A stretch of DNA of 64,000 nucleotides from Rhynchospora pubera. Lineage: Eukaryota > Streptophyta > Magnoliopsida > Poales > Cyperaceae. The stretch spans positions 113,557,039 to 113,621,038 of the forward strand of contig CM051460.1 of assembly GCA_028095005.1 (NCBI GenBank), written 5' to 3'. The position numbers and the translations under genes are program-made. This document shows positions 44,567-57,240 of the stretch, one piece after another. How positions within the stretch are numbered: position 1 is the first letter of the stretch; the number at the start of each line of letters is the position of its first letter. The notes beneath the pieces were generated by a model that had not been told where the DNA came from, made no database searches, and worked only from the letters and a program-made list of their open reading frames with translations.

Positions 44567-45515
44567 TTAAGGTGGACAATTGTTGTACTTACTGTTGCAG
44601 GGTCGAGTGTACGGTTGGCCTGGCCTTGTCGTTGGGTTGTTCGGGTTAAGAACGACTCTAGGGTTGATTGCTGCATCATCACAAATCAGTAGATTACAAT
44701 CATGAATCATAAAAGTAAATTCCTCACCAAAACTCATGCAACTAGCTAGATAGTACTTTTATAAAAATACCAAAATTTTACATTTGGCAGCTTGACGGGT
44801 TTGTGGTTTGTTGCATCATGGCAAATACCACTGGGACTTTGTAGATATATTTTAGTCATGCCTGAAATGAGGCCATGACAATTATTAAACTATATCGATT
44901 TTACTTTTTTTTTAATTACTGTGAGATCTTTACCGTCCATTTTTTTTAAAAAAAATTAATGCATAGTTGTTTAATTTTTTAACTAATAAAAAAGATATAA
45001 CAGTTTATTTAATAAATTTAATGGTGTAAATTGTGATCAGACCTTCAATTTCTCTAATCTCTATCAATGCATTTCGAACAAATTAGGTAATTGCTTGCCA
45101 ACTAAACTCCTTTTGCTTTTCGTCCAAAAAAATAAACTTAGGACTCGGGTAAAGAAATATTAGTTCAATATTTTGATGGAAACTCTGATCACGTGAATTA
45201 ACGTTTGAACATTGGATAGATGGAGAAAAGAGAGGATTACTCTGAGCCTTGCTTTCTTCCTGCAGGGTTCGAACGGCCTCTGAAGAAGGCAACATGAGAG
45301 AGCTAGTGAAAAGTAGGAACATAGGGTGCGTTTGGATAGGTGTGGGAAGAATGGAAGAAGGGAAGAAGTGGGAAGAAGTATTGGGAAGTGTGTAACTTTG
45401 TGAAGAGTTTGAATTGTTTATAATTTTTTTTCTTTCCATCTTCCTTCTTTCTCTTCTTCTTCTCTCATCCAAACGCACCCATAATGCAGAAAATTGGAAG
45501 AGCTTTTGTTGCCAT
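44567..45515 (-). pseudogene. RALF-like peptide gene interrupted by a MITE in exon 1
   Basis: Exon 1 spans 45515-45241 and is split by a 157-bp MITE (45324-45480) after M-A-T-K-A-L-P-I-F-C-I-M. Reading on, the frame enters the MITE and stops. Without the MITE and its ATA repeat, exon 1 would be 115 bases, as in the intact genes. Exon 2 (44670-44567) is fully open: I-N-P-R-V-V-L-N-P-N-N-P, then P-Y-T-R-P-C, six residues, C-P-P and stop. The donor GTAATC and acceptor GATGCAG are intact and the TATA box is at 45576-45582. It was probably a working gene until recently. The minus-strand frame starting inside the MITE lacks the signal-peptide start. Confidence 0.85.
45324..45480. mobile_element. 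MITE with GGGTGCGTTTGGAT ends inside a peptide-gene exon
   Basis: The ends GGGTGCGTTTGGATAGG and TCATCCAAACGCACCC are inverted. The target repeat ATA lies at 45321-45323 and 45481-45483. The uninterrupted site GAACATAATGCAG is seen at 14519 and 39698. Same family and length as 7508-7664. Confidence 0.9.
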
Positions 45516-46449
45516 CTCTGGAATTCAGTTTATCTTGTTTTTCTTCCTTGCTGGAACACTACTCCAATGGGTTTTTTATATAGATCACTTGTGTAGTTGC
45601 GTGGAAGGTTTGGGACATGGTGCAACGATTTTCTAAGGTGGCCTTGACCTCTGTTCGTGTCACCCTACGACCCTACGACCTATCTTACGAGAAACATTTC
45701 TCTCTCTCTGTTTTTTTTTAGTTGAAATAAAACAGACCATGAAGTTACATGTGGAATGCAAGTTTTTTTTTTTTTTTCCTTAGTTTCTCATCTTTCAAAT
45801 ATTGCCAGCAACATCTGAGTATACTATCTTTTTGAAAGAATTACAATGTTTCTATTTCGAATTTTATTAGCAATTTGGGTGTCTCTATATTTGTGCTTCA
45901 TTGGTTCAATCTACTCTGTTTTAAATTAGTTCCTAGCCAATTTGTTTAATTAGATCTTGAATTTATTGAAGCATCTCTGCTTTGATTTTTTTTTCTTTTT
46001 ATAATTTTACAAAACCATTTTTTTTTATACTTGCGTATCTTCTAGTAATATCACCAAGCATATATTGTCCACTTCTGTATTCATCAATTATTTTCTTGAA
46101 ATTTGAATAACTAATGTTTCAATCTGCTATTAATTAATGCGACAGAGATATAATTTCACAAAATCCACAGTAAGTTGCTCTTTTTGTACCCTAGAGGCCT
46201 AAATAACGTCATATTCGTTGGATTTTTTTTTTTTTTGATAAATTGGGAGTCGATAAAGCCTCTAACTTATTTTTAAATTAAATGTTTATGAAAGACATTC
46301 AGTCGGGTTTCAAACTAGTGGCCTTTCGTTGAAAGTTAAAGAAAGAATTACACAATTTGTTAATAGCATTTTTGTCCATTGCATATTAAATTATCCTGCA
46401 TTATTCCCTGATATCTTCTTTGTCATCTAAAAAATATATTTCTTTCTTT

Positions 46450-46596
46450 GGCTCCGTTTGGATGGTGTGGGAATAAGAAAAATAAGGAAAGAAGTATTGG
46501 AAAGTATGTAAATTTGTGAAGAGTTTGAATTATTTATAATAATTTAGGAATAGGAAGAAGCTATTCTCTTATTCCTGCACCCATCCAAACGGAGCC
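46450..46596. mobile_element. MITE of the GGCTCCGTTTGGATGG family, copy 2 only
   Basis: The ends GGCTCCGTTTGGATGGTGTG and CCCATCCAAACGGAGCC are inverted. Copy 1 near 15475 has no insert. The flank TCT fits a 3-bp target repeat but is ambiguous. Confidence 0.75.
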
Positions 46597-47028
46597 TCTG
46601 ATAGTGCCTTCTTATTGGGTCAAAGTGATAGTTTCAGAGGCCTGTCGTTTTAGCTGCAGTACAATTTTGAACATTCACAAGTCCGGATATCTTCCCTTTT
46701 TGACTACAACATTTTAAATTGTTGTATTAGCTGACTGAAGGTATCGGTCTTTTCCTCTGGATAGTTGTGTGTAAAGGATTTCTTACAATAGTCAACATAA
46801 GATTTGGCCAAATTTGTCTTTTAAGTAGATTCCGTGAAGAGTTTCAGATCTTACTTATTTGCATACGTATTTCTGGTGGTTTACATTGTGGAGAGTTTTA
46901 GTAAATATAATATTTGTATAGTTTTGTCTTTCCAGCAGATGTTGTGGAGACTTTTAGCACATATTTTCTACGTATTTCTAGTAGTTTAAGCTGGTACAGG
47001 TCGGCTAAGACCCGACCCAAATATCATG

Positions 47029-47430
47029 GATCAATGCATCTAAAACAAGTCACACAACCTAGTTGATGAAATTATTCAAATTCGACCACATTCTGTTATA
47101 AACTGGGTAGAATAGGTATAGAATCATGATATTTAGGGTGATATGGGATGTTGTACCCTTGTGCTACATTTCATGCAAGGAGCTAGAGAAATTCTATCTA
47201 AGATGTTGGCTGGTACTCCTGGTACCACTGTATCGGTACAGAAATTCAGATGATTTTTCCTAGGTTGTGTTTGGATGGTGGGAAGTGGAAAGAAGAAATA
47301 AGGAATAAGGAATTTTTTTCAATAAATTTATTCCTAAACATCCAAACTCTTCACAAAAGTTACACACTTCCCAATAAATTTCTTCCCTTCTTCCTTCTTC
47401 CTACCTTCTCAACACATCCAAACGGAGCCC
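47029..47430. mobile_element. Copy 2-specific stretch plus a GTTTGGATGG-family MITE
   Basis: 47029-47240 has no counterpart in copy 1 and no recognisable content. 47264-47430 is a MITE with ends GTTGTGTTTGGATGG and ACATCCAAACGGAGCCC and the family interior. Confidence 0.5.
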
Positions 47431-47962
47431 TAAATATAAGCCATGGAAGTCGACACAAGTTCGTTGAGTCTTGTTTTTCGTGTTTTAAAAATAGCTTTGA
47501 AAGTGTGTTCTTCATATTCAATGAAAAACATGCCGTATTCACTGTTCTTTTTTGAACAAAGATTAAAAAAATATGATTAAGATATGATGGATTGGTAATG
47601 AAAGACTTGAAAGTCGTTGCTTTTGTAATGCATTGCTGTTAGATCTGTTCTCATATCAGCAACATCATAGAGGCCTGGCAGGTAATTTGTAAATTTAAGT
47701 GAACATACACAAAATACCTTGAAATTTACTTTTGTGCTGGCCTCTAGTGCATGTTTTTGGATAAAAAAACAGTAAAGCATGCTATGTTAATCATGTAAGA
47801 CCCGGAAAACCTTAGAGTGCAAAGCGGTCATCCGGCCAAGCACGCTATTTGTAAGCTCTTACAAGATTTTTGAAAAGGCGAGAAATTGTAGATACAAAAT
47901 TACGAACATATCATAACAATGACTTTAACTAACACAGTCTTTATTTTTAGTAGCGTCAACCT

Positions 47963-48075
47963 TTATTGATATGTGTATATATATATATTGGTCACATACA
48001 TAATGTTCCATTTCGACCAGGCGGCAAGCCTATTTGGGTCATCTGGGTTCAAAGCAGCAGTGCTGCTTGATTGGC
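47963..48075 (-). pseudogene. Relict second exon of a RALF-like gene, duplicate copy
   Basis: Same sequence and frame as 16920-17032: TTTTCTTTCAG acceptor, then the S-S-S-T-A-A-L-N-P-D-D-P region and a TA-repeat end. Confidence 0.45.
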
Positions 48076-48580
48076 CTGAAAGAAAATTAGAAATCACTTG
48101 TTAATTAGTTTTCTAGATTAAGCAGAGGAGGGGATTTAAGAAATTGAGGAAACAGTCAAATGTGTTTGGAATAATAAATTAATAACTTAATGACAAGTCC
48201 AAAGAAAAAAAAACACTAAGTATTTTCCAATGACCCTGTAAATTTACAAAATACTATGCGTGCCATTTTCCCTAAGAAATGTCATATAAATAATACATTG
48301 TAGATGGAATACCTTTATAGCCATGTCATTGGAGAAACGAATTTTAGCTAGTACTGTTATTTCTTCATCTCTGTTTTGAAACAGAGGACGTAAGTATTTT
48401 TCTACCATGACTGTTTCGAAACAATTTGATTAAGCAAGGCAGGCGTCAATTGTGCAGAAAAGTGACTAAGTTTGTACAAAGGCAGCAATAAATGATGCTG
48501 TAAGTCAGCAATTGGACCTACAAACGGGTATGTACTATATAGTTCTGGATTTTTCGAAATTATTTTTTCTCCTTTGGAAA

Positions 48581-49210
48581 TAGAGCTGTCAATGGGTACG
48601 GTACTGTACGGTAGAAGGTATTTTCATATACGTACCTATTAAAATTTTCTTTACCCATATCCATATCTGTATTCGTTAAAAAAGACGTTACCCGTATCAT
48701 ATCCGTACCCGTTAAGAATTAATAGTAAGGGTAGGCTAACGGATAATAATAATATTATTAATTTAATAAAAATATATAATATGATAAATAAATAGTATCA
48801 AATAAATATATAGATAAAGTAAAATGGTTAGATAATATTTTAGATATAACAAAAATTATGAAATTTATTCTCATATCAATTGAATTCAAAAAATCTATAT
48901 AACAAATTATAAATTATAATATAATATAGAACGAAAAATCATCATCATAAATAAGTTTGGATGAAGATCAAAATTAATAACATATCTTTCGAAATATGCT
49001 AAAAATATGATTATATATACATATATGTTTGTAAAATATTACCCGTTAGAGAAAGGATATGAAATAACCCATACCCGTACCCGATAAGTTAACGAAAAAA
49101 TTTCTTTACTTGTATCCATACCCGTTAATCTAACGAAAACAAAATCTTACCCGTACCCGCCTTATCGAATACGGTATGGATAGGATAAACGAGTTTCATT
49201 GACAGCCCTA
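48581..49210. mobile_element. hAT-type MITE, duplicate of 17537-18167
   Basis: Ends TAGAGCTGTCAATG (one change) and CATTGACAGCCCTA, flanked by TTTGGAAA and TTTAGAAA. Confidence 0.9.
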
Positions 49211-49370
49211 TTTAGAAACGGGTATATCATCCATTCCTACCAAGTACCGACCCGTCTAAACCACAGTTGTCACTTGTCAATATCGTCTCAGCATGCAAGA
49301 AAATTTCCACACATTCCGCATCCTTTGACAAATATAAGTACTTTTTTTTCCCCTTTTATTGAATGATATC

Positions 49371-49562
49371 AATCCTAATCTGGTGGCGCGCTACACCACG
49401 TGTCGCACACCTACGAGCCGTCTGATCTTGATCGGACGGTTCATTTTTGACGGGCCTATCAATCTAGATTACATGTACGGAGCTCCCTTATCTATGTGAT
49501 CTTGATCAGACGACCAGGAGCTGCGTGACACGTGGTGTCGCGCAACACATGATTTGAATTCG
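49371..49562. mobile_element. Mutator-type MITE, complete copy
   Basis: AATGATATC flanks it at 49362-49370 and 49563-49571. Both ends are present: GCGCGCTACACCACGTGTCGC, and on the right GTGACACGTGGTGTCGCGC. The counterpart at 18361 lost its right end. Confidence 0.8.
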
Positions 49563-49811
49563 AATGATATCTCTTTCGCTGTTGACCTCGGGTCAAATTG
49601 ATGTTTCAGTAGGATTGTCGTCTATGTTAAAATTATACTTTTTAATTTTTGGCAATGAATGAACTAGTTCGGACCTTTTGTTGCTTTGAAAACGAAATCG
49701 TATTTGTTCGAGTATTGACTAAGGTCTTTATTTTTTTGCCGTCGTTGCCATAACAAAAAATAATAATAATAATTGGAAATTGATTACTGCCATCTGCAGT
49801 TTTGTCATCCC

Positions 49812-50036
49812 TGCCATCACTAAATATAAAGTGAACACATGCAGCAAACAAAGTGAATATATAGACGATCTAAGTGAACACTTACAAACAAATAAGTTCA
49901 ATGAAAATAAGTTGAATATGCATGTAAATTTCTGAACAAGTGATGACAACACTTATTTGTTTGTAAGTGTTCAGTTAGATCGTCTATATGTTTACATTAT
50001 TTACTTTATATGTTCACTTTGTATTTAGCGATGACT
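49812..50036. mobile_element. Foldback MITE, duplicate of 18777-18998
   Basis: Same paired arms with a few substitutions (GTGAACACATGCAGCAAAC in place of GTGAACATATACAGCAAAT). Confidence 0.75.
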
Positions 50037-52164
50037 GGAATGGTATATTTGTCGAAATTTATAATTCTTGATAAAAATTAAGCATTTTATGTGACCGTAA
50101 TTAGTAGCATCGCATATTCACAGAATCACATTAATGGCAATTTTTTCGGGGACCAAAATAATTGTTTTTGTCATAAAACAAATTTAATGTGGAGAGTTCA
50201 ATCTCAATGGTCAAGTGAGAAAGAGTCTAGATAAATATCACCGTTATTTATTGTAGCCAATACAATCTATACCCCATAAAAAAAGAAGTTAAATTCTTAT
50301 TCACTAATTTGTATAAAAAATAATAAGCGGAAAAAAATAGTAAAATTTTTGTTTTATATGAGATTTCAATATATAGATTAAGTTGGTTAAATTAGATTTG
50401 ATAATTTGTAAAACCACCGACCAAAACGATCATAACACACGAAAACTTATATGCATCATGGTTTACAATAGGTTTACTATATATGAGACCGTTTGGATTC
50501 CATTTGGGAAGAATGAAATAAGGGAATAAATTTATTATAAACAATCCAAACTCTTCACAAAGTTACACACTTCTCAATACTTTTTCCTTTCTTCCCTTTT
50601 TCCCACACCTTATCCAAACGGAGCCTATAGAGAGAGAGAGACAAAACTTATGGTGCATACTAATGGGAGCTTCGGTGCATAATGATTCGAACTTTTCGAT
50701 CTGTTTTAAACGGATCGATCAAATCTCCTTGTTGATCAAATTTTACATTTTTTTGGAAATTTTTAATTTTTTTTTCAGATTTTAAAAAATTGTATTTTTT
50801 TAACGGTTCAGAAAAAATTAGATAAGCAATATTCTAAAATTTTTAAAAAATAATAAAAAAATTTTAAAAAATATAAAATGTTCGTGTTGAATCCCAATCC
50901 AAGTCAATATTTCCAATATAATTATCATTATGGGGCTGTTTGGATTCTCCAAAGAATTTAGGAAATTTTATCTTGCTATCATAAATTTATTATAAACAAT
51001 CCAAACTCTTCACAAAGTTACACACTTACCAATAAATTTATTTCTAGAAATTACTTCTCAAAATTCCCCAAATTCCTAAGTGATCCAAACAGCCCCTATA
51101 GGATATGGAACTGCATCCTCTGGATGGCCATTCATGGATGACTTTCGATCTCAGCCGTCTGATTTAATCTCAACTTCTATAGATGTCCCGTGCATGATAC
51201 CAAGATTGATAAGTCCGAAAAAATATAACTGTTAAGATTAAATCGGACGGCTCGGATCAAAAGACGTCCACTGGATGGTTGAATACAACCATCCAGAGGA
51301 TACTCGCCCATAGCCATAGGATATAGCTTACATAAAGAAGTTTTGGCAGCTGCCGATATTTCTTTAGCTCTGTTTGAAACAGAGCGAGGAAATGTTTCGT
51401 ATATTGACTGGCCAAATATTTGATTTTGCAAAGCTGGCACCAACTGAGCAGAGGAGTCAATAAGTTGTACCTAGGCAGCAAGAAATAATGTTGTCATCAG
51501 CAATTAGATCTACAAACGACTAAATATTAAGTGGCGCCCAGGCGCCCTGATGTTATCTTCAACTGAAGCCATCCGATCACTAGACAAGAGTGGTACTCTC
51601 GCTCTCTCACTTATTCACACTGTCACACACACACATGCCAACATAGTTTACTTTAAAATATCGTTATTTATTTTGATACTTGGATTTAATTTGTGTATAC
51701 ATTAAAACGAGTTAACTCTCACAAAATTTATTCCAGTGAAATGAATATTTTTATGGAACATGGTAATTGAAGCGGGATTTGGAGAAGAAAAAAATCCATT
51801 ACAAGCTTGTGATTTGTCACATATGAACCTTTTGAAATTTTATAAGTTACTCCTTACACGAAACAAGGTTTACATTTAACCCAAAAATAGGCATGTAATG
51901 CTTGAGAGTTGAGATGATACTTCATAATACTGATAAGTATATAGTATGACCGAATGCATGAAAAAATAAATAATCGAGAGTAACGAGACATCAGAAACAT
52001 TATGCATATATACAATTGACACATAATATTTTAGATCTCTGATTTATGATTTATTTATTGTGGTTCTATACATGTGACTTGGAAAAATTTTAAATGGTCT
52101 CGTAACACCCTCCCATGGACCGGGCTAACTAATACTAACATGTGAATTTTATTAGGTCATTCAG

Positions 52165-52292
52165 TGAGCTCCGGTGTTTTAAACCCAGATCACCCAATTA
52201 GGCCTGCGTGCCCCTATGGTCCATGCAACCCAGGCGAGCCTTATCAGAGACTAAGTGCTCGAACATATATGGCTGCCCCCTTGGCCCCTTAG
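52165..52292 (+). CDS. Open second-exon-like segment of a RALF-like peptide, duplicate copy
   Basis: Identical reading frame to 21126-21253 (G-V-L-N-P-D-H-P-I-R-P, A-C-P-Y-G-P-C-N-P-G-E-P) with the same acceptor-like sequence and stop. No first exon was recognised upstream. Confidence 0.5.
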
Positions 52293-53239
52293 AATAAAAG
52301 AGCTGAATTGATGAATCTTCGGGCCCATGGAGAGGATGGAATATATGAATATATATTATATAGATATAAATAAGGGTCGATGTTACTGAAAATAAAGAAG
52401 TGCTTAATTAATTTGACAATTACTTTGTCAAGGCCTATATGTGTTATGATATTTTTGTATCCCAAATAATTGTCTCACGTTTACTTAAAATCTTGTAAAG
52501 CCTTACAAACTGGGTGATTGTATGACCTTTTTTACTTTTAAGATTCTAGCATGTCATTGTCAGAGCATCCTTTATTTATCAATGTAGAATGGCGAGTGCA
52601 ATTCAACTGCATTGTTTCTTCAGGATTAAGCAAGGAGTACTAGAGAAGACACAGATTTAATTCTCCCTGGCGATTTACAAAGAGAAAGAGTTAATCAGAA
52701 TTTTGTGTTTTCCTTCTCAAATTTGTATTTGCTTTCTTAAATACAGCAGATTTTTCTTGCCTTAGCTGCATTTTCCTCAATTAGCTGAAAATATCAATTC
52801 AGCCTGGGCCTCATGACAATCACTTATTCTGGTAAAACAGAGTTTAAAAATTAATTGGAAAGGTTTCTCAGCAAAAGTACTAGTAGAAAAACTGCCCTAA
52901 ATCTCATATCTTATTTAAAATCAAGGCGCAGTTGAACACACTAATATAGTACCTTTTTTTTTTTTTTGGGACTAGACAGAGGTAGTAAGTGGACTTATTA
53001 TCATTCTATTCTTCAGTTTTTCGAGGTAAAAATATGGGTCATGCGGGCTCATAACCTTTGTCATATTGAAATGAAATTGATTGCATATGAGAGAAAGAAA
53101 GTACAATCATTACTCTTTTTATAAAATTACGGATCCAAAAGTGATTACACGCTCGTGTAAATATTTTTTGTGTCATTCAATCGACTTGATCTGTAGTTAA
53201 ATGTCAATCAACAGGCGAAGAGGTATCATATTTTGGATC

Positions 53240-53473
53240 TAGGGGCGGAGCCAGAAAATAGGAGAGGCAAAATTTTAAAGATTAAACAATGAAATAAAAA
53301 TTTATTTATGAAGAAGAAAATTTCTTTCCTAAATCAGTAATTCATGATTAATTAGGGGGGGCATATTATAGAAAATTTCTAAAACATAAAGAAAATATAC
53401 ATAAAAGTTAAATCTTTTTTGGAGCACAAGGGGGGCAACTGCCCCAAACAACCCCCTATTGACTCCGCCCCTG
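53240..53473. mobile_element. hAT-type MITE, duplicate of 22201-22434
   Basis: Ends TAGGGGCGGAGCCAG and GACTCCGCCCCTG, with the same TTTGGAT flanks. Its interior is more diverged than the flanking sequence. Confidence 0.8.
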
Positions 53474-53989
53474 TTTGGATTTCCGTCTAAAACGGAAATA
53501 AATTAAGCGTTGTGTGCAACGTTTAAAAAACCAGATCGGACTGACCAGTTCACCCGGTTAAATGTGAACCAGACCATAATCCTGTCCATTGGACAATTGG
53601 ACAATAAAAACCGCCGGTTGTTTCATTTGGAAATTATAGCAAAATGAAGAGAAAATAAATTGGGGTGAGGATGAATTTATCCCTCTAGCACTTCTGAGTA
53701 ATATAGAAACTTTACCATTGGACCTCCATCCGCTTTTAGTGTTGTTAGATAATATTTTATTTTTAAACTAAGACAAATCTTCCGATTTTCTCATTGATTT
53801 AACTGGTTGAACCGGTTAAAGTCAACCGTTTGTTAGCCGGTTCGGTTTTAAAAACATTGGTTGTGTCACTAGGTAAATAAACAATTTTAGCCTGATCCTT
53901 GCCCGATGGCTCGGGGGCTCGAGAGCTCGGAGAAACTTATGCTAGACTCATTTGACAGAAGTGTAAGAGCTAATGATTGGGTTCGACCT

Positions 53990-56430
53990 ACAGCATATTT
54001 TTATCACTTTTGTAACAACTTTGAGAAGCAATAAATAGACTTTTTATCTTATTTAAGTGAGATCTGAGATTGAGTGTGTGCGCTTTAATTCCCAAGCGCT
54101 TCAATTTTATTGAGCTTTTACTGAAACGAGTCCCCTTTGCTCTGTTTCGAAAACAGAGAAAATAAATTATGATTCCAGCAGGATGCATCACTGTTATGCT
54201 TTTTACATTAATTATCTATAAAAAATATTTTAATTGAATTTTGAATTCGGCTTCCTCTTTCAAGAAACATCAAATTTGGCTTTTAAAACAGAAACTAATG
54301 ATGAACTTTTACAAAATCGACGGACCCAATAAAGTCACATTGAATAGTTCGTTTTGTTCTCTCTTTGAATAGTTCCCATTGCCATTTGGACGAAAATTTT
54401 ACACCAAGAGAAATACGTAAAAGTATTTTTCAAAACTTTCTACAATATTTACTGAAACAAAAAACAAAAACAAAATTGGTTGAATCATATTTTAACTTTT
54501 TATAATTTTAGAAAGAAGAACGCCGGTCAAATCATTTGCCTCCCTATCCGGAAAATAGACTGACGCGTTCAGTCTGCTAATCCAACAATTTAAAAAATCT
54601 TGTTGTCAAACTAGAAAAGTTCATGCGGACTTGTAAGTATTGAAGAATATACCGTTAAAAGGTCAAGCCTCCAATCTTGATAGCAGTGGAATAACTCAGG
54701 AATATTTGATATGCAAAGGACAAATTTGTTATCAACAAAATGTGGCGTTCTTCTGAAATTTCCAACCAAAGATATATTTATTTGTAAATGTACAAAATAG
54801 CATATAGAAACATTATAATATCACATTTCAAACAAATAATGGAGTAATATGGTACGACATTGGACAATCTATGCATGTTGATATTATTACTAATGGTAAT
54901 AACAAAATTAAACATTTTATAATAATAGCATGGAAATACAATGGACATCCAATAATTTCGTAAAAATTATAAAAGTTATAAAAAAATAAGACTTTTTAAA
55001 GTGGAATTTTGAAAAAGACAATTAAGATTCAGATAACTCGAATTAATGCCGGTGTAATAATTTTGACATGCTGCTCCTATTTTGGCGACTTGTTTTTATT
55101 TTAGCAAAGTGTCATTTATATTTTTCTAATTTTCATCATTTTATTAACCCCGTAAGTAATGGTACATAGCCACTTGTATGTAATTGTATTCTATTATTTG
55201 AGCAATGCCTTGTGATCTTATTTAAGAATTAGTATTTTAAGTTCCATTTTTTTTTTCATGTATACTGTAATAACCACAACAAACCAAAAATTCAAGATAG
55301 AGTACTTCTCATACAAATTTTCTAATAGAAGACATAAAGACCTTTCATATTATAAATATCCAAGATAAATCATGCTTTACCGAAAAAAAACTTTTAATAT
55401 TATTTTATGGGATCGATGCTAGAAAAGAATATATAGAATGCACACCATTAATTGGAACTAAAATAAACACTCACTTTTTAGTATGAAGTAGTTCACAACT
55501 GTGATGCTATTTATTAAAAGTTGGATCTCTTTTTAATCGGAATTGCTTATCACCAACGTCTCTAAATTAAATTCCATCATTCCCATCTAGTGTCTACTCA
55601 TGTTACCCATCCTAGCTCGCAGCGTTTACTCACCTCTCCCCTCTCTAATCCCGCATCCACCACATCCCCTATTGACGCCTATACTTTCTTGCCTTCCTCT
55701 CCCCCACCTCAAGCTATCCTATAGAATAATACTGGTTGTCCTATATTAGCATACACAATTATGACAATTAAATTTTACCTAAACAATAATACTAACTGTC
55801 CTGAAAATTAGGATAATTAAACTTTATCTTGACAATCAACATACAAAACTAAAACAAATTAGCATACAAAACTAAGACAATTAGTATACAAAACTAGGAC
55901 AATTAAAATTTATGCGAACAATAATACTAACTATCTTGAAAAATAATATTAACTGTCCTGGGTACAATAACAATTAAATTTTATCCGAAAAATTAGCATA
56001 AAAAACTAGAACAATTAGCATTCAAAGCAAGAATAATTAGAAAAATAATATGTGGTAGAAGGGAGGAAGGGTCGGAGGTTAGCATGAAGTGGGGGGAAGG
56101 GGGAGGGGGAGTACGCTCTAGTCTCTAGATGATAAATCCAGGAGATAATGGGATGAGCGACAAAAATGAAAAGGTCGTTCTTAGACACCCTTTTTAACTG
56201 TTAGCATTAAATGTTGAATATCAAAATATGTTAGTAAGAACCTATTAAATTTGTAATATTGAATCAAAATAAATAAATATTTAAAGATTCTAAACAAAAG
56301 TGGACATCAACTATTATATGTTTTGATCAAGTCAAGACGTAGTGCGACAATATCAACATATATATTTTTAAACTTCAAATTTGTAATTGAAATCCTACGA
56401 GCGATGAAGCGATTAGTTGTTTTATATTTC
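53990..56430. other. Duplicated intergenic stretch in copy 2
   Basis: Matches 23000-25450 without the two copy 1 MITEs. It has about 550 extra bases at 55216-55765. No gene was recognised. Confidence 0.5.
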
Positions 56431-56432
56431 TA

Positions 56433-56600
56433 AAATAAGGTAGGAAGAAAGAAGAAGGGAAGAAATTTATTGGGAAGGAGTAAATTTATTGGGAAGTGTG
56501 TAACTTTTGTGAAGAGTTTGGATGGTTAGAAATAAATTTATTGGTAAAAAATGGTTATTCCTTATTCCTTATTCTAGAAAGAAGCCATCCAAACGGAGCC
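56433..56600. mobile_element. 5'-incomplete MITE of the GGCTCCGTTTGGATG family, copy 2 only
   Basis: The right end GCCATCCAAACGGAGCC is clear, while the left end starts inside the arm (AAAATAAGGTAGGAAG). About 34 bases present in copy 1 (25453-25486) are replaced. Confidence 0.6.
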
Positions 56601-56787
56601 TGAAAGATGAGGGCTTGTAATTAATACAATTTTGATATTCTACAAAATTATAAAATTGTTTTTCGTCTAATAGACGAAACAATATTTGAAATTGCTATCA
56701 TGTACGTATAATTTAACATGAACAGCCGAGGCAGAGGCCAACTTAGAAAATCCTTGCTCGATGTCCCAAAATTCCACACAAGTGATC

Positions 56788-56794
56788 TATATAA
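56788..56794 (+). promoter_or_regulatory. TATA box of the 56854 peptide gene
   Basis: GATCTATATAAAGAG, 60 bases before the start codon. The same word as in the minus-strand paralogs; the copy 1 counterpart has an extra A (CTAATATAAAG). Confidence 0.7.
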
Positions 56795-56853
56795 AGAGAC
56801 CACTGGAGTAGTGTCCCAGCAAGGAAGAAAAACAAGACAAACAAATTCCATAA

Positions 56854-56959
56854 ATGGCAACAAAAGGTCTTCCAGTTATCTGCGTTATGTTCCTACTTAT
56901 CACTAGCTTTCTCATGTTGCCTTCAGCAGAGGCCGTTCGAAACCTTGGAGAGGCTCAGA
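56854..56959 (+). CDS. First exon of a RALF-like peptide gene, intron hosts a copia element
   Basis: The exon reads M-A-T-K-G-L-P-V-I-C-V-M-F-L-L-I-T-S-F-L, then MLPSAEA and VRNLGEAQ, and ends in phase 1 at the donor AGAGTAATC (GT at 56960). This donor and phase are the same as in the genes at 14556 and 39735. Without splicing the frame would continue to 57171, but that part is intron-like and matches nothing. The intron is interrupted at 57241 by the retrotransposon. The second exon, expected to resemble 26513-26643 (SYGYLNPG...PC-x5-C), would lie beyond the window. Splicing over the very long intron may or may not still occur. Confidence 0.7.
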
Positions 56960-57240
56960 GTAATCTTTCTCTTTCTCCATCTCTCATGTGTTCAGATTTT
57001 GTATCATATGACCAAAATTTTCTTAATTCAAGAAATACTGGGCCATTATTTTTTCTAAATTTGGTCCTGGGTCGTAAGCTAAATTTATTTAACAAAATGC
57101 TAAAATTCTGTTGGAAAACAGCAACAAATTTTGTTCAATTTGAATTAGAAGAGAAATTGTGGGTTCAGTAACAATTGACCCAATTTAATAATGGATAAAC
57201 TTAGATATCTTCTTAATCTATTAATTAATTAAGGAACCAA

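Larger units (their letters stand above)
43240..45650 (-). repeat. Peptide-gene duplication unit in copy 2
   Basis: Counterpart of 12300-14700. It carries the decayed inverted TTGACC pair at 43847-43861 and the gene interrupted by a MITE. The MITE at about 43443-43612 matches that at 12345-12512. Confidence 0.75.
40604..56918 (+). repeat. Large direct segmental duplication, copy 2
   Basis: Direct match to 8046-25810. Copy 2 has one instead of two 1144-bp units and lacks the MITEs at 9158, 12112, 13683, 15903, 23382 and 24131. It has its own insertions at 45324, 46450, 47029-47430 and 56433-56600. Homology probably continues beyond the copia element and the window edge. Confidence 0.9.

Noticed and set aside
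45083..45478. 131-codon minus-strand frame containing part of a peptide gene
   Set aside because: It starts inside the MITE and reads through the intron, so it lacks the signal-peptide start. It is an artefact of the interrupted gene.
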